Source of the DNA: Ehretia macrophylla
Lineage: Eukaryota; Streptophyta; Magnoliopsida; Boraginales; Ehretiaceae
DNA: 64,000 bases
Assembly (NCBI GenBank): GCA_037974665.1
Contig: CM075783.1
Location: 16,400,762-16,464,761, forward strand
Direction: 5' to 3'
The notes under the pieces are model-generated. The model saw only the letters and a list, made by a program, of their open reading frames with translations, searched no databases and was not told the DNA's origin. Positions 1 through 12,052 of this stretch are shown here, in pieces. Made by a program: the position numbers and the translations under genes. Positions within the stretch are counted from its first letter, which is position 1. Every line of letters begins with the position of its first letter.

Positions 1-1035
1 AATAATCGTTTATGATCATATTTTCTACAAAATTCTCTAATTTATACAAGAGATAATATTTCCATTTCTTTTCATTTATGATTTTATCATTTCCTTTCCC
101 TTATTATACTTTATCTTTTGAATTCAAACAAGGTGCAAAAGTCTCCCCTCTCAATATTTTTTTTTCTTTCATTTTTCCTTTTTCCATCATGAAGGTTACG
201 CCAATTTACTCTCCATTAAATACTTCTTGGTCTAAAAATTTTGGCATAAGCTTCTCAAGTGGGGGTTGAGTCATTGCGAGTTCATCCCAAACAAAGCAAA
301 TCCCTTCTTGGCGTAGCCCTCAAGAATACTTTCAGAGAGTTGACTCAAGAATTAGAATTGGTGAATTTTAGTGCTAGTACTAATGTTTGATCGAATTTAC
401 AAGGTAATTTTCGTTATTACAAAAATATATTATGAGTATTATTTTCTTTTTCAAGTCTTGAATTTATTGTCTCTATTATAATATGATAGAAGGTGCCAAA
501 AATTTACGAAAAGATATTCAATATCACATGAGCTGTCACATTGCATATTTTTGTCCACATTTAATTAAAAGATAACAAAAAGTTTCAAGTTAAAAATATT
601 TGTAAACTATTGAGAACTCATAAATGTGAAATTGATAACAATGCTGACTAATTTAAAAATTCGATCAAACATCGACTGACTGCAGTGCCTGAACCCACTA
701 TACAACAACTTGATTGGAATTACTTTTTTTTTTTTGTTGTCAAAACACAATAATATGTATTGCAAAGAAAAGTAGTACATCATCCTATTCTAATGGGTAG
801 AAAATTATAGGACAAAGTATTGTACAAATAACTAGAAATATTCGAAGTCAAATCTATAGACAAGTTATTCTTAAATTTATATTTAGCAACTCAATCAGTT
901 GCAAAGTTAGTATTTTTTCTAATGCATTGTAACCGAATGTAGCAGTTAGTAACAACAATCTTTCGTATATCCTCCAATACTTATCTTGCCTTCCACGAAG
1001 TAAATTTCGAAGAATTGATTGCTTTAAGTTTACTA
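1..1035. other. AT-rich intergenic DNA
   Basis: No reading frame looks like a conserved protein. The only ORF (78-269, 63 aa) has no recognisable motif and is low-complexity in places. I see no tRNA, no terminal repeats and no clear promoter here. Confidence 0.6.
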
Positions 1036-1045
1036 TTAGAATTTA

Positions 1046-1472
1046 GGGTAAATGTTATTAGTAGTCTCATATGTTTGGAGATTTTGACACTTTGGTTTCG
1101 AATCTTTCAAAATGATTATTTTAGTCCTTAATTTATTTTAAGTGTTACGACATTGGTCCAGCTGGCTTAAATAATATTTTAAATATGACGTTGTTGGTCT
1201 AGCTCTGTTAAACCATCAATTTTTTAACGTTTTTAACACTTAACTCACACATGTGTTAGATGATATTTAGCTTTTAGAGGCATTTTTGACAATTCAAGTG
1301 TATACACACGTGCAAATCACGTGTTAAAATCGTTAAAAATTTGACAGTTTAAGCTAGTTAGACGAACAATATTACATTTAAAATACACTAAGAACTAAAA
1401 TAATCATTTTAAAAGATCCAGTACCAAAATATCAAAACCTCCAAACATATGAGACCACTAGTGATATTTACT
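1046..1472. mobile_element. MULE-like non-autonomous fold-back element
   Basis: The left end reads GGGTAAATGTTATTAGTAG and the right end is its imperfect inverse (CACTAGTGATATTTACT). Inner segments are also inverted: the 'catatgtttggag...' and 'tcaaaacctccaaacatatg' blocks pair. The 10-bp direct repeat TTAGAATTTA flanks it at 1036-1045 and 1473-1482. Target-site duplications (TSDs) of 9-10 bp are typical of Mutator-like elements. It has no coding capacity. The exact end could shift by one or two bases. Confidence 0.75.
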
Positions 1473-1482
1473 TTAGAATTTA

Positions 1483-2115
1483 AGTTATATAAAGGTTATA
1501 AAAATTATGAAGAAAATCGAATAAATATATTTAAACAAGATCGTGTGCACATAAGGGTAACTCCAATAGATACTACAAATGTCTCCCTACTTTACATGTA
1601 AGGAGGGGATGGTTAGATTTGGTCTCCAAAAGATCTCCTATCTCATCTCCTAAATTTTAAGGGATCTTTAAACTCATTTTCCATTTCTCTAGATGTAGGA
1701 GATAGAACATTATCCCCTAAATACTGTTCAATAATTTTTAATTATAGTGTTGTCCTTTTTTTTGTGGTTAAACTAGTTTAGTACTTTTTAATTACACTAA
1801 TTGTCTAATATCTTTCAATTGCATTTTATATTTAATATACTACAGGCTATGGATTACACTTAAATTTTAATTTTTTTGTTGCACTATAATATTGTAATTT
1901 TTATTAATTAAAATAAAATGAAAAATAAATTTAACAAAAAAATAAAAAATTAACATAGAATGTCGTCGAGAAAGTTTTAAATTAAATAATAAAAAGTTAA
2001 AAGTTATTGAAAAATTTATAAATTAAATAATAAAAATAAATATTTATGTTAGTAATTAAAAATAGAATGTCGTCAAGAAAAATAAATATATATAAAGAAA
2101 CAAGTATTAAAATGA
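1483..2115. other. AT-rich intergenic DNA
   Basis: No coding signal. Around 1555-1730 there is a stretch with repeated 'ctcc' words that resembles a degraded MITE, but I could not find a matching opposite end. The rest is poly-A/T-rich filler. Confidence 0.5.
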
Positions 2116-2124
2116 TATGTTTAA

Positions 2125-2583
2125 GGGTGAAGTGCATCAGACCCTCTTGTACTTTAGCTAAAATGCACAACACCCTTATAATTTAAAAACCCCCCTGAGT
2201 TAGTCCTTGTAGTTTTTTAAAAGTGTACAACACCCCTCTACCATTAAAAAAATCCATTAAATTTAAAGGAGATTGTACTTCACACGCGTTAAGTGAGTTT
2301 TTTTTTATTTTTAACGAATTTATTCATTAAATAATTATATGAATTGACCAAATTACCATTTTTTTTACCTAAACAAAAGAGAAAATGGCAAAAGAGAGAA
2401 ATGAAAAAAAAATGAAGGTATTTACGTCTTTTTTATAAAATCTGTTAAATATGAGGGAGTTTATAATTGTAGGGGGTGTTGTGCAGTTTTAAAAAATATA
2501 GAAATTAGTTCAGGAAGTTTTTAAACTATAGGGAGTGTTGTGTACTTTCGCTAAAGTATAAGGGGGTCTGGTACACTTCACCT
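2125..2583. mobile_element. MULE-like non-autonomous fold-back element
   Basis: The left end GGGTGAAGTGCATCAGACCC pairs with the right end, which reads ...gggtctggtacacttcacc. Further inside, 'cacaacaccc' on the left pairs with 'gggtgttgtg' on the right. The 9-bp direct repeat TATGTTTAA flanks it (2116-2124 and 2584-2592). The inside is AT-rich with no ORF. The TSD length and long inverted ends suggest a Mutator-type origin. Confidence 0.75.
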
Positions 2584-2931
2584 TATGTTTAATGAAATAA
2601 GAAATAAATATTGAAATGCAATAAAAAACGAGAATTCATACAATAAGAAGACTGTTGAAGTAAAACTAAATTTATGATTCTCTAAACTAAAAAATTAATT
2701 GAATATAGAGAAATAAGTAAAGTAAAACTAAAATAAAAAAATTTTTAATGTAAAAAAAATATTTCGAATGCCCTACATGCAGGGAGAATGATAAAAAAAA
2801 ACAGTTAAAGTCAGCCTAAAAATAAGATAAAAAATTAATTTTAACAAAAATAGATATATCGTCAAAATTATATAAGCGAGCTTGTCGGTCCATTTAAACC
2901 AATGTAGTATCCCACCCTGCCTCCTTTCTCC

Positions 2932-2939
2932 TATATATA
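2932..2939 (+). promoter_or_regulatory. TATA box of the ribose-5-phosphate isomerase gene
   Basis: TATATATA lies about 210 bp before the ATG at 3151. It is followed by a CT-rich leader (about 2970-3010), a common feature of plant 5' UTRs. The transcription start itself is inferred, not seen. Confidence 0.5.
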
Positions 2940-3150
2940 CCCCTACTTGCATCTTCCCTTCCAAAACAATCCCTCTCTTTGGCCTCTCCTCTCTCTCCCC
3001 ATCTTCATATCTTTAACATAATGCTCTAACTATTTAGTAAAAAAAAAAAAACTAACAAACTAACATTCTTTCCATTATTTTGGAACAATTAACAAACACC
3101 CTTTTGCATATTTTGTATTCTTGCATCTTTTGTTAGCTCAAAAAGCAATC

Positions 3151-3954
3151 ATGGCTATTGCATACTCTCATTACCTTAAATCCACCGAAAACAAGACCAA
3201 ATCTGTTGAGCCTTACATGGTTTCCTTCAAACCAACGCCATCACCAACCCAAGATGAGTTGAAGAAGATTGCAGCCCACAAGGCCGTTGAGTTTGTCCAA
3301 TCCGGCATGGTTGTTGGGCTGGGGACAGGCTCCACGGCCAAGCACGCAGTGGACAAGCTCGGCGAATTGTTGAAAACTGGGAAATTGGTTAACATTGTTG
3401 GGATACCCACGTCGAAAAAGACTGAAGAACAAGCTGTGTCGTGTGGGATTGATTTGTCGGATCTTGATACTCACCCTATTGTTGATGTTACAATTGATGG
3501 TGCTGATGAAGTTGACCCGGAGATGAATTTGGTTAAGGGGAGAGGAGGGTCGTTGTTGCGCGAAAAGATGGTGGAGGCGGCGAGTAAGAAGTTTATTGTG
3601 ATTGTTGATGAGTCGAAGGTGGTGAATTACTTGGGTGGGAGTGGATTGGCTATGCCTGTTGAGATTGTGCCGTTTTGTTGGAAGTTCACTTTGCAGAGGC
3701 TTGAGATGTTGTTCACGGACGCGGGTTGTGTGGGGAAGTTGAGGACGGTAGGGCAGAATGGTGAAGTGTATGTTACTGATAATGGGAATTATATTATTGA
3801 TTTGTATTTTGAAAGAGAGATTGGGGATTTGAAGGCTGCTAGCGACGCCATTTTGAGGCTTGCTGGTGTTGTTGAGCACGGAATGTTTCTTGATATGGCC
3901 ACTACTTTGATTGTGGCTGGTAAGAATGGTGTTACCATCAAGAATAAGGATTGA
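3151..3954 (+). CDS. RPI: Ribose-5-phosphate isomerase A family, probably cytosolic
   Basis: A single intronless frame of 267 aa. It interconverts ribose-5-phosphate and ribulose-5-phosphate in the pentose phosphate pathway. RpiA signatures in order: GLGTGST (56-62, phosphate loop), DGADEVDP (116-123), KGRGGSLLREK (129-139) and VDESK (152-156). D116, D119, K129 and E138 line up with the E. coli RpiA active-site residues D81, D84, K94 and E103, the last being the general base. The first in-frame ATG is at 3151; the frame is open upstream to a TTG at 3121 but has no earlier ATG. The N-terminus before the domain is only about 32 residues and is not a convincing chloroplast transit peptide, so I infer a cytosolic isoform. 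A TATA box and CT-rich leader lie upstream. The gene stands alone. Confidence 0.95.
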   Translation: MAIAYSHYLKSTENKTKSVEPYMVSFKPTPSPTQDELKKIAAHKAVEFVQSGMVVGLGTGSTAKHAVDKLGELLKTGKLVNIVGIPTSKKTEEQAVSCGIDLSDLDTHPIVDVTIDGADEVDPEMNLVKGRGGSLLREKMVEAASKKFIVIVDESKVVNYLGGSGLAMPVEIVPFCWKFTLQRLEMLFTDAGCVGKLRTVGQNGEVYVTDNGNYIIDLYFEREIGDLKAASDAILRLAGVVEHGMFLDMATTLIVAGKNGVTIKNKD

Positions 3955-6780
3955 GTTTCGTGTTCGAGAGTTTATGGCTGGCTGAATGATATATGATCGA
4001 ATTTTTGGTTTATCTAACATTTCTTTCTATTTTCCGGACCTTTGTGCACTGGGAAGAGTTAACGTGTGTTATTAGGATAAATGAAAATGTAGGAGTGGTG
4101 AAAATTATTGCCACCGTTGGTTTAGTTAGAGAATTTTTTTCTATTTTGGTGATTATTTGACATAGCAGGGGGAGATTTTTAGTGCCTACTGCATCATTGG
4201 ATACGCGTAGGTTGTTGGAATAATTCGTGTCGAATTTTATTCTTGTCATACGGAAGATTTAATGAAACTTGAGTAAAAGTTTTACTTAGTTATAATTGCT
4301 GTGCAAGTTTATGTTCATTGCTGTGCTAGTTTTGATGTTGTTTCCATTTGCCTTCTGTTTATTTCCTTAGCTGAAGTTTCTTCTCTTGGATTTCTTATTC
4401 TTAAGTCTAATCCTATGGGCTAAATTATCCGATTGATCTGTGATTGCTAAGTTTTTATCATGTGGTTTGACTTTTATGTGAAGCAGACTATATAACATTA
4501 CTTTTCCTTCATGACTTGTGAACTTGAATTCTCCTTTCAACTATATCGCCTTGCAAACTTTCTCCTTTCTAAATCACATCTGTTTTGAGTAAGCAATTCG
4601 AGTAAAAATGCGTAACTGAGTTTCTGTCTTTAAAGTTGTTTGGTTAAATAATAGGATCAAATTAACAATAAAGTTGTCTTGAAATCATTGAGAAAGTCAT
4701 GGATCTGAGTACAAATATTGTGGCAGGTTTATATGTTTGATCGCATCATTTGGAACTTGAAGTACAAAGTTTCTGTTTTCTTGGCTCGATATCTTGTGTA
4801 AATTCATGTGCCATTGTAGGAAAAGGGGAAAAAAAAACTGTTGTACCTTTTAATCATGTTTCTGGAGCCACTCTTCTCATTAATACCATAGAGCTGTGCT
4901 TGTACTAAGGAGAGTTAAGCTATCTAGAACAGGAAAACTAATGAAGGGTTTACATTTATTAGATTTATTATTAAGTGTTAAATGCTTTGAAGGTCATCTT
5001 CTCTGAATTCCAGTAATCTAGTATCCGGGAAGTATCTGTCTATCGGCTCTATCCTAATTGTCATATCTTCTAGAATTATTTTGAGTTGGAAATGTAAAGA
5101 TTATCGACAGCTGCAAATCAGAAGCAGAATATGGCTTTCAAGGCTCTCCATTTCCCTGATGGAGATGGAGACTTTGATGAGGAAAATTACTGAAAGAAAA
5201 AGAATTCTATAGAGAGAGAGAGACTTTGATTAGCATAATTTATAAGTTGAGAAATGCTCTTATTGAAATAGAATCCTGTGGAATAAGCAATGAATTCGTT
5301 ATGGAGCTTAGTTGCTGCTGAGAAGATGTTATCCATTTTCTGAATTCCAATTCATGTTTTCCCTGCTTTTGAAGTTTGATGCATTATTGGCTGCATACGC
5401 GTGGAGTATTGAATACTGACATGAATAACGAGAAATCCTGTGAAAATCACGATCGCCTGCTCAAAATTGAAATCTATCCCCCTGTTATTTTCATTTGTTT
5501 AGCTCTTTCTGGTATTCGACTAACTTCCTGATGTCAGTGAACATTGATTTGAGGTAACAGAAATGTATGGAATTTGTATCCCTGCTGCCCAAAGGTGTTC
5601 TTGGCAGATACTAGTTTTTGAGCGTTGTAACTTTTAAGAATTGTGTTTCCTAATGATCACTGACTGGTGAATCATATATTCTTTATTCTTTATGTGGTTG
5701 TAATATGCCAGCATATTCCGGTTATTGCTTCAGTTTAAGTAATATCAGATCTTGCATCTCAATTCCAAGGATCACTGCGTTAGCAATGTGATCTTCATCG
5801 TAACGATCACGATCTGCTACATTTTCATTTACATCTCTGTCTTACACTGCACATGGTTTTTGCACTCACTTTCTTTTTGTTATCCATTTGTCTTGGATTC
5901 ACTTATAGGTTCTTTACATTTTCCTTTTGACGAGTTCACTTGCATAATTGATGTGTCTCTTATATATTTTGATAGATAAAGTTGAAATTTTGAATCCCCT
6001 GGCTGCTGAAACTTCTGATTTACGTTTGAGTTGATGAATCAGTGGAGGTGATCTTTCAAAACCTTAACCCCCACAATCAGATAACCTAATTGCTGAATTT
6101 CATTCAGTCTTGTTAAGCCCTTTTATTTTAATAGTGAAATATATGTTGCACGTCATTTTCTTTTGAGTTCGTTTAATCACTACCTTTATTGGCTATTCAG
6201 GGGCATTCAGCTGTGCTGAAAGTATATTTCGAGGCCTTTGTGAAACACAACCTATCATGCTCTGCTTTGCAGGGCGGGGAAGGCAGTGGTGCATGACTGA
6301 CATAGTTTCTGCCCAGATCAATTCACCATCCATCGTGAAGCATGAGGTATGTATATCGCAAATGCTGTAATGCCATATTGGCTCTTATGATTAAGAATGT
6401 TCTCTAGCGTTATCATTTCTCAATTTGAGACTGAAAGCCAAGTAGAAAATGATGGGGGGGTTTTAAGGTAAAATAGACAAGCGATATAACGAAGGGATCG
6501 GCTTCTGTTTTCCATGATAAGCTCTCGGCAGTTTAGCTCTTTGAGTTATACAAGAGGAACAAAAGGGGAAAATGCAGCATAGGTAACTAACATTGGAAAA
6601 TGCAGCATAGGTAACTAACATTCTGTGAAGTGCTATTCTCTCGTTCTCTTGTAGCAGGTGATGCAATTCTACTTTCTCATATGCCCCAATGTGGTTTCGT
6701 GCAGAGTGCAGCCATCATCTAATTTATTAGTACTGTGAAGGATACGATAATATATTAGGAAAAATTCTTAAAAATGACAG
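3955..6780. other. 3' UTR of RPI and intergenic DNA without a recognised gene
   Basis: The first few hundred bases are probably the RPI 3' UTR. Beyond it the base composition is less AT-skewed than the transposon regions, and there are exon-like fragments, for example 6271-6348 ending in a GTATGT donor. No conserved protein frame can be assembled. A long non-coding transcript or a decayed gene is possible, but neither can be shown. Confidence 0.5.
6567..6622. repeat. Exact 28-bp tandem duplication
   Basis: The unit GGAAAATGCAGCATAGGTAA... (28 bp) occurs at 6567-6594 and again at 6595-6622 with no mismatch, which suggests a recent slippage duplication. Confidence 0.85.
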
Positions 6781-7560
6781 TTGTTTTGAACGACCGATCC
6801 TCTTATTAAGAGGAAGTAATTATTAGTAGGTTGCAAATGGTCAAATAGGGAAAAGAGTGGTGTTTGATAGGGAAGTTTGGATAAGGACATTTTTCACTTT
6901 TGACATTAAGTGATGACAATTCAAAATTATTGATTGTTTAGAAGACCGATCCGTTAATACAACTTTAGACAAACGGTCAGACAGTCCATTTTGCTCGGTT
7001 AGACATAGCCTTTTTTTCATGAGTGTAGGGCCGGAAGCCATTTCACCTAATGAGGAAAGATCGTCAAGTTGATTATTGTAGTTCCCCAATGGTATTTTAG
7101 AAAAGAAAAAAAAAAATCTTTTTGAGGATCGTGCCCAGTTTTGAATTTGATAAGGCATAGGACTCCGAAGATCGGTTTGCTGGATCGAAAAGAAAGCTTA
7201 TCATTCACGAAGAAAATTTGCGAGCTTCGCTCGTCTACTTTGAGTAATACATTTTCTTCCTATTCAACTATTCAAAGAAAGCCTATCGTTTTGTCTTGTT
7301 CAGCTCCATCGCTCTAGGATTCTTTTGCAACGGAAGGTCTAATTGGCTTAGTTTTAAGTTTACTAGTACTCTCGACTATGAAAGTCTACGGTTGCTCTCC
7401 TATCCTGTACTTCAAAGATCGGCATTCAAGCAAGACCTCCTTGCCTTGCTATTTTTTCAGCTCTGGTACTAAAGACCCTTTTTTTGTGGGGTCAAAGAGC
7501 AATTTTCATATTAATATGTTAGATACCCAAGATTATATATTTCGTTAATAAGCAGGTCAT
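6780..7560. other. Possible organelle-derived (mitochondrial-like) segment
   Basis: This patch differs from its surroundings. It has higher GC, few A/T runs, and phrases such as 'gcgagcttcgctcg' that resemble plant mitochondrial intergenic DNA. A 105-aa minus-strand frame (6841-7158) runs through part of it without a recognised domain. The origin is inferred from sequence style only, and the boundaries are approximate. Confidence 0.3.
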
Positions 7561-8469
7561 AATTGATTGAATATACTGCCTGCCTATTGGAGATTTGGAG
7601 TGAATCCAATTTCATCTAACTTTTTTTTACACCGGGCTTCACAATGAGATGGGTCTCATACCTCATGCAAGCGTCTGAGAAAGATTAGTAACATCTTTTC
7701 TGCTTCATTGTTATCCTAAACAATGAATGTGGTCTGTCCTTTTTTGGATTCTTATAATATAAGGGTGAAAAGTATTTGGCAAGTAGGAGACTAGGGAAAA
7801 GTTATGCTTTCTATACTAGTTTAAGGAATAGACTTGAAAACGTCAAAAAGTTTTCAACGTCTGTTTTTGGCGTGTGGATTCTGCGTGTTAGTGAGACTCA
7901 CATCAATAAAGATAGACGTTGACATTTTCAAATCTTTCCCCGAGTTTAATTGTAAGCTAAGGGACAACAAGTGAAACAGTAGTCCATCCTTATGGTGCTG
8001 GGAGAATTTTCGTAATGATTTCTATCAATTTGGCATTTGGAAGTTATCTCGATATTCAAGTTTCCACAAGAGACGGAATGGATCTGTTCATATAACGTTA
8101 TGATATTCTGAGTGAAATTCAATAATTATAAATTGTTGATATAATTGTCATAAAATGTTATAAGCAGTTTATAACTGTTACATACTAATTGTAATATTAT
8201 GATATTATAAGTGAATCTTACTCTATTATAGAATATCGTTATTGGGAGATGACGTACATTTTTTGATTCCTCTCGTAACCAAATGTGGTCAACCATCAAC
8301 CATCATCGGTTGGGTTCTTGTTGTAATGGGCCTAGCCCAAAGTGTGTTTGCTTTATACTTCCGTGAGAGCACTTCTAGTGTTTCTTGGGCCTAACTTGTT
8401 TTTGTTTTTATTTTTTAACATAATGTTTGTTCGACCAAAAAAAAAAAAAAATCTACAAAGTAAATGTTC
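7561..8469. other. Intergenic DNA, nothing recognised
   Basis: No supported ORF, RNA gene or paired terminal repeats. It contains A/T runs and a poly-A tract near 8440. Confidence 0.5.
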
Positions 8470-8472
8470 TAA

Positions 8473-9066
8473 GGCTCTGTTTATTTGCAGTAAAATATTT
8501 TCCTGAAAAATACTTTTCGAATTTTTTGATATTTGGTAACACGGAAAATTTAGTTAACTGAAAAATATTTTTCGATCAAGGAAAAATTTTAATACAAAAT
8601 AGTGAGAAATGTTTTCTCGTCATTTGGGAGAAAAAAACATTTTTCAAAACTTACCTACTTCACCCCCACCCTTACCCACTCCCCACCCTACCCCTATCCC
8701 CTTCCCCACCCTTTACCCCAGCCCATCCACCCCTTACCCTACCCCATCCCCTACCATCCCACCCCACCCAACCCAACCCAACCCAACCCAACCCAAACCC
8801 AAACCCAACCCACCCTCAACCTTCACGGTTAACATATATATATTGTGTAATTTTTTTTTTTAATAAAATCTCATGTCAAAAAATATTTTTCACTGTATAT
8901 TCAAATACTAAAAAATGTGTTTCAATATTCTAATTTTCAAAAAAATATTTTCAGAACTGTATATTCAAATACTAAAAAGTGTGTTTCAATATTCTATTTT
9001 TCAAAAAAATATTTCAGAGAAAATATTTTTTTCAAGCAAGTTATTTTACGGCAAACAAATGGAGCC
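8473..9066. mobile_element. PIF/Harbinger-type MITE with internal C-rich array
   Basis: The ends are inverted: GGCTCTGTTTATTTGCAGTA on the left, and the inverse GGCTCCATTTGTTTGCCGTA on the right. The element is flanked by the trinucleotide TAA (8470-8472 and 9067-9069). A 3-bp TAA/TTA duplication with GGCTCTGTTT ends is typical of Tourist/PIF-Harbinger MITEs. The inside carries inverted 'aaaaatatttttc' blocks and a C-rich minisatellite. The two frames of about 80 aa over the C-rich part are low-complexity and not genes. Confidence 0.8.
8660..8815. repeat. C-rich minisatellite (CCCCACCC / CCCAA units)
   Basis: Irregular CCCCACCC and CCCTACCC units pass into a run of CCCAA repeats. The G-rich complement is on the minus strand. 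It lies inside the MITE at 8473-9066. Confidence 0.85.
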
Positions 9067-9069
9067 TAA

Positions 9070-10253
9070 GATATTCTCACCGGGTATATGGAACCATAAA
9101 GTTGTTATGATTAAAGGGCAAGGTAATTAGAAACTTAAACGATTTAATTTTTACTTGACCTATTCTTCTGATTGCACTAGTATTATCGAATACGGAAACA
9201 GAGATTCTTCCAACTTCACTTGCAGGGATGGGCTTGTCTATTGACCTTTTTCTTAACAACTGACTTTTATGGTTTTTATGTGATTGTAGGTATTCTTTTC
9301 TTGATCATATGTGATATTCGCCAATATCTTGATTAGAGAAGTAGATCACTAAATTCTACATCACTAAGAAATCTACAAATAATTATGAGAGATGCTGATA
9401 TTTTAATTTTTTTGTTGTATTTTATAGGAAAGGTCAAACTTTGTAGTAATTATTGCACAAAAAGCAATTGAAATATTTTGAATGCTACTCGTATTGGAAA
9501 TCAAATTAAATCAAGAAAAGTCAAAACAAGTTGACATGCTATATTGAGTCGCTAGAGCAAAAATTATTGGAAGATTTATTTAAATGGGAACTACTTTCTA
9601 GTGATTGCCATTACACCATAAATCTAACCAACAAATTGATGGTCCAACTGGAAGTCAAATCTGAAATGTATTGAGAGGGAACAAACTTCATGTTTTGTAT
9701 TTGTAATTATTGTAAAGTGCGAGAGGTTGTGAGATTAATTTTCATGTGTGATATTTAATATGTGTTCTACAATTTGTACCTTCCTTAAATTAAAAAATTA
9801 AAAATAAAAATGATGAAATTTTTAATTGACCACTTTTTTTTTTTGATTTCTAAGTGGGTTTGTCATTGACCATTTCTACACGACTATCTAAATAAACACA
9901 AAGAGGAGACAAAATCACCATGTTTGGTAAAAGAGTGTGGAGGTTCAATCTCCTATTATTTTATAAATATTCAAATACTATGAAACTCGAATCATTTTTT
10001 AATGAGATTTTATGATGCCAAAATTTCTTGTAATCCCATTAAATTCAAATCCTATTTTAAATTTGTAAAATTTCCAATGTAAGAATTTTACAAGAAATTC
10101 TATTCCAATTTCGTTTTTGTTTTTGGTAATGTATGAAATTGTATAAATATCAACAGAAATATTGACCTATCCTACTTGGGAAACGACCATGCATGAGTGC
10201 AGTAGTGAAGTCACATTAACATGAGAATATTCTTTTGACAAACACTAAAAAAA
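9070..10253. other. Intergenic DNA, nothing recognised
   Basis: AT-rich sequence without supported genes, terminal repeats or RNA genes. Confidence 0.5.
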
Positions 10254-10461
10254 GGGTTAAATTTATCAATAGTTTCCGTTGTTTATTTGAGATTCAATTT
10301 AGTCGTTATTGTTTTAAAATGTGCAAATTAGTCCCAATATTTTCAAAATGGATCAATTTAATTTCTACAGTTAAAATTTTGGTTAATTTTACCAAATGTG
10401 AACAATATTTTAGGGGTAAAATTGAAAATTTAGTATAAAATTTATATATATCTAAATATAT

Positions 10462-10740
10462 ATGTATATACACAATACACACACCCACAAACACACACAA
10501 AAATAGGCGCAAGCACATACACAGACACACATACACTTACACATAATCATACACACACTTATACTCACACACCCACAAGCATACACTCACACATAATCAC
10601 ACCCATAAACATACACTCACAGACACAGACACATTCACACACACCCACAAAGACACATACATAGATAATCATATACAAACACACGCACATAAACATATGC
10701 ACAATCACACACAAACAAATGCACCTGTCACACGCAATCA
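10462..10740. repeat. CA-rich microsatellite/minisatellite
   Basis: Repeats of the ACACACACCCACAAACACAC type, interrupted by 'cataatca' and 'cataaacata' words. The strand bias is strong: C/A on +, T/G on -. Confidence 0.85.
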
Positions 10741-10747
10741 CACAGGA

Positions 10748-11120
10748 ATGAAAGTGGGGTGAGGGTAATAGGAATAGAGGATAGGGATGGGGATGATGAG
10801 AAGGGGTGGGGTGGGGTGGGGTGGGGGGTGGCGGGTTGGGGGTTGGGGATGATAGGAATAGGTAGGGTTGGGGGTGGAGATGACAGGAATAGATGGGTAA
10901 GTGGGGGATGGGGACAATGGGTTGGGTAGAGGGTTCACCGTGTTTGACCCATGAGAATCATTGGGGGTGGGGGTTGGCCGTGGTTGATCGGTACGAAGCA
11001 TGGGGAAATGATAGGAATAGGTGGGTTGAGGGGTGGGGATAACAAGGTGGATGAGGTGGGGGTTGACTATGGTTCATTGAGGTGGGAGGTGGGAGGTGGG
11101 AGGGGTTATAGGTAGGGGTA
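10748..11120. repeat. G-rich minisatellite (GGGGTGGGGT / GGATGGGGATG units)
   Basis: A dense G-run array on the + strand, including consecutive 'ggggtggggtggggtgggg' at about 10803-10821 and 'gaggtgggaggtgggaggtgg' variants near 11080-11100. It has many G3/G4 runs with short spacers, so G-quadruplex formation is plausible. Confidence 0.8.
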
Positions 11121-11308
11121 TAAATTGGTAGTTTTTATGATTTTAGTAGAGGTAGTTCACACATTTAAACATTTTCTATTAGTGATTTAATGGTGGGGAC
11201 TAAATTGATTCATTTTAGAACATTATGGACTAATTTGTACCTTTTAGAACAATGAGGAACAAAATTGAATTTTAGATAAATAATGGGGGCTATTGGTGAA
11301 TTTAATCC

Positions 11309-12052
11309 AAAAAAAAGTCATTATATTGAACCCTTCTTACTATATGAATGTGTCTCCTACCTTATCTCACTATATGAGTACACATTTTGTACTTGGGGTC
11401 TATCTCTGCCACGGTATGAGTAGATGTATTTGCAGGTCAACGGGAGTTACAACCTCCATTGACCCTGAAAACGAAACTATTAAAAAGTGAGTTAGAGTAG
11501 TATTTTTAAAAAAATGTGCACATTAAGGTTCTTTAAGTTGAAAAGTCAATTTAGTCCTTACTAAAAATATTATCTATATATAAGTATTAAATTGTATATT
11601 TTTAAACTTTAGGAAGAGGTTGAACTGAATATATGAAATATAATTGAATGACTATAAGTCAATTCCGATAAATAATTGATTCCTATTTGACAATTATAGA
11701 TTGCTAACATCACAAAATAAAATAATCAAGATTTTGAATTCACCCGTGCTGTCATGGTATAAGATAGTTGAAAGCTTAAGGATAACATTGCTAATCCAAT
11801 CTAGTAGAAGTGAATTACACCTAGATTTCTTAGCTATCCAAACTAATATCATAATCCTAAACAGTCTAAGTTGAGCGTCATTCGTCATCTTTTTTTTTTA
11901 AAGGAGCATTTTTCACCTCTTGGTCAAAGAAGGTGCTCTGAAGCTAACCTTCCATGCGTTGGAAAGACTCGTGCAATTTCTAATATATGGGACCTTGATA
12001 GCGAAATTGGTGCCTATCTCACAAAATTTCCAACATATTTGGCTACAATTAA
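11309..12052. other. Intergenic DNA with one unrecognised short frame
   Basis: A 94-aa plus frame begins at 11871. Its first 60 residues have ordinary composition, but I recognise no family, and it runs into the repeat element starting at 12053. It may be a gene or transposon fragment. Nothing else is seen. Confidence 0.35.

Larger units (their letters stand above)
10254..11308. mobile_element. MULE-like element with CA and G-rich internal arrays
   Basis: The left end GGGTTAAATTTATCAATAG pairs with the inverse of the right end (GGATTAAATTCACCAATAG). Both arms carry repeated units of the 'ttagtcc...tattgtttt' type, inverted relative to each other (for example 10299-10345 against 11190-11265). 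Between the arms lie a CA-rich array and then a strongly G-rich array on the + strand. The flanks are A-rich ('aaaaaaa' on both sides), so the TSD cannot be delimited. No protein is encoded. Confidence 0.65.

Noticed and set aside
3241..4020. 259-aa minus-strand frame opposite the ribose-5-phosphate isomerase
   Set aside because: It is the antisense shadow of a highly conserved coding sequence and has no motif of its own.
8602..8863. Pro/Thr-rich 76-84 aa frames
   Set aside because: They translate the C-rich minisatellite inside a MITE in two frames at once.
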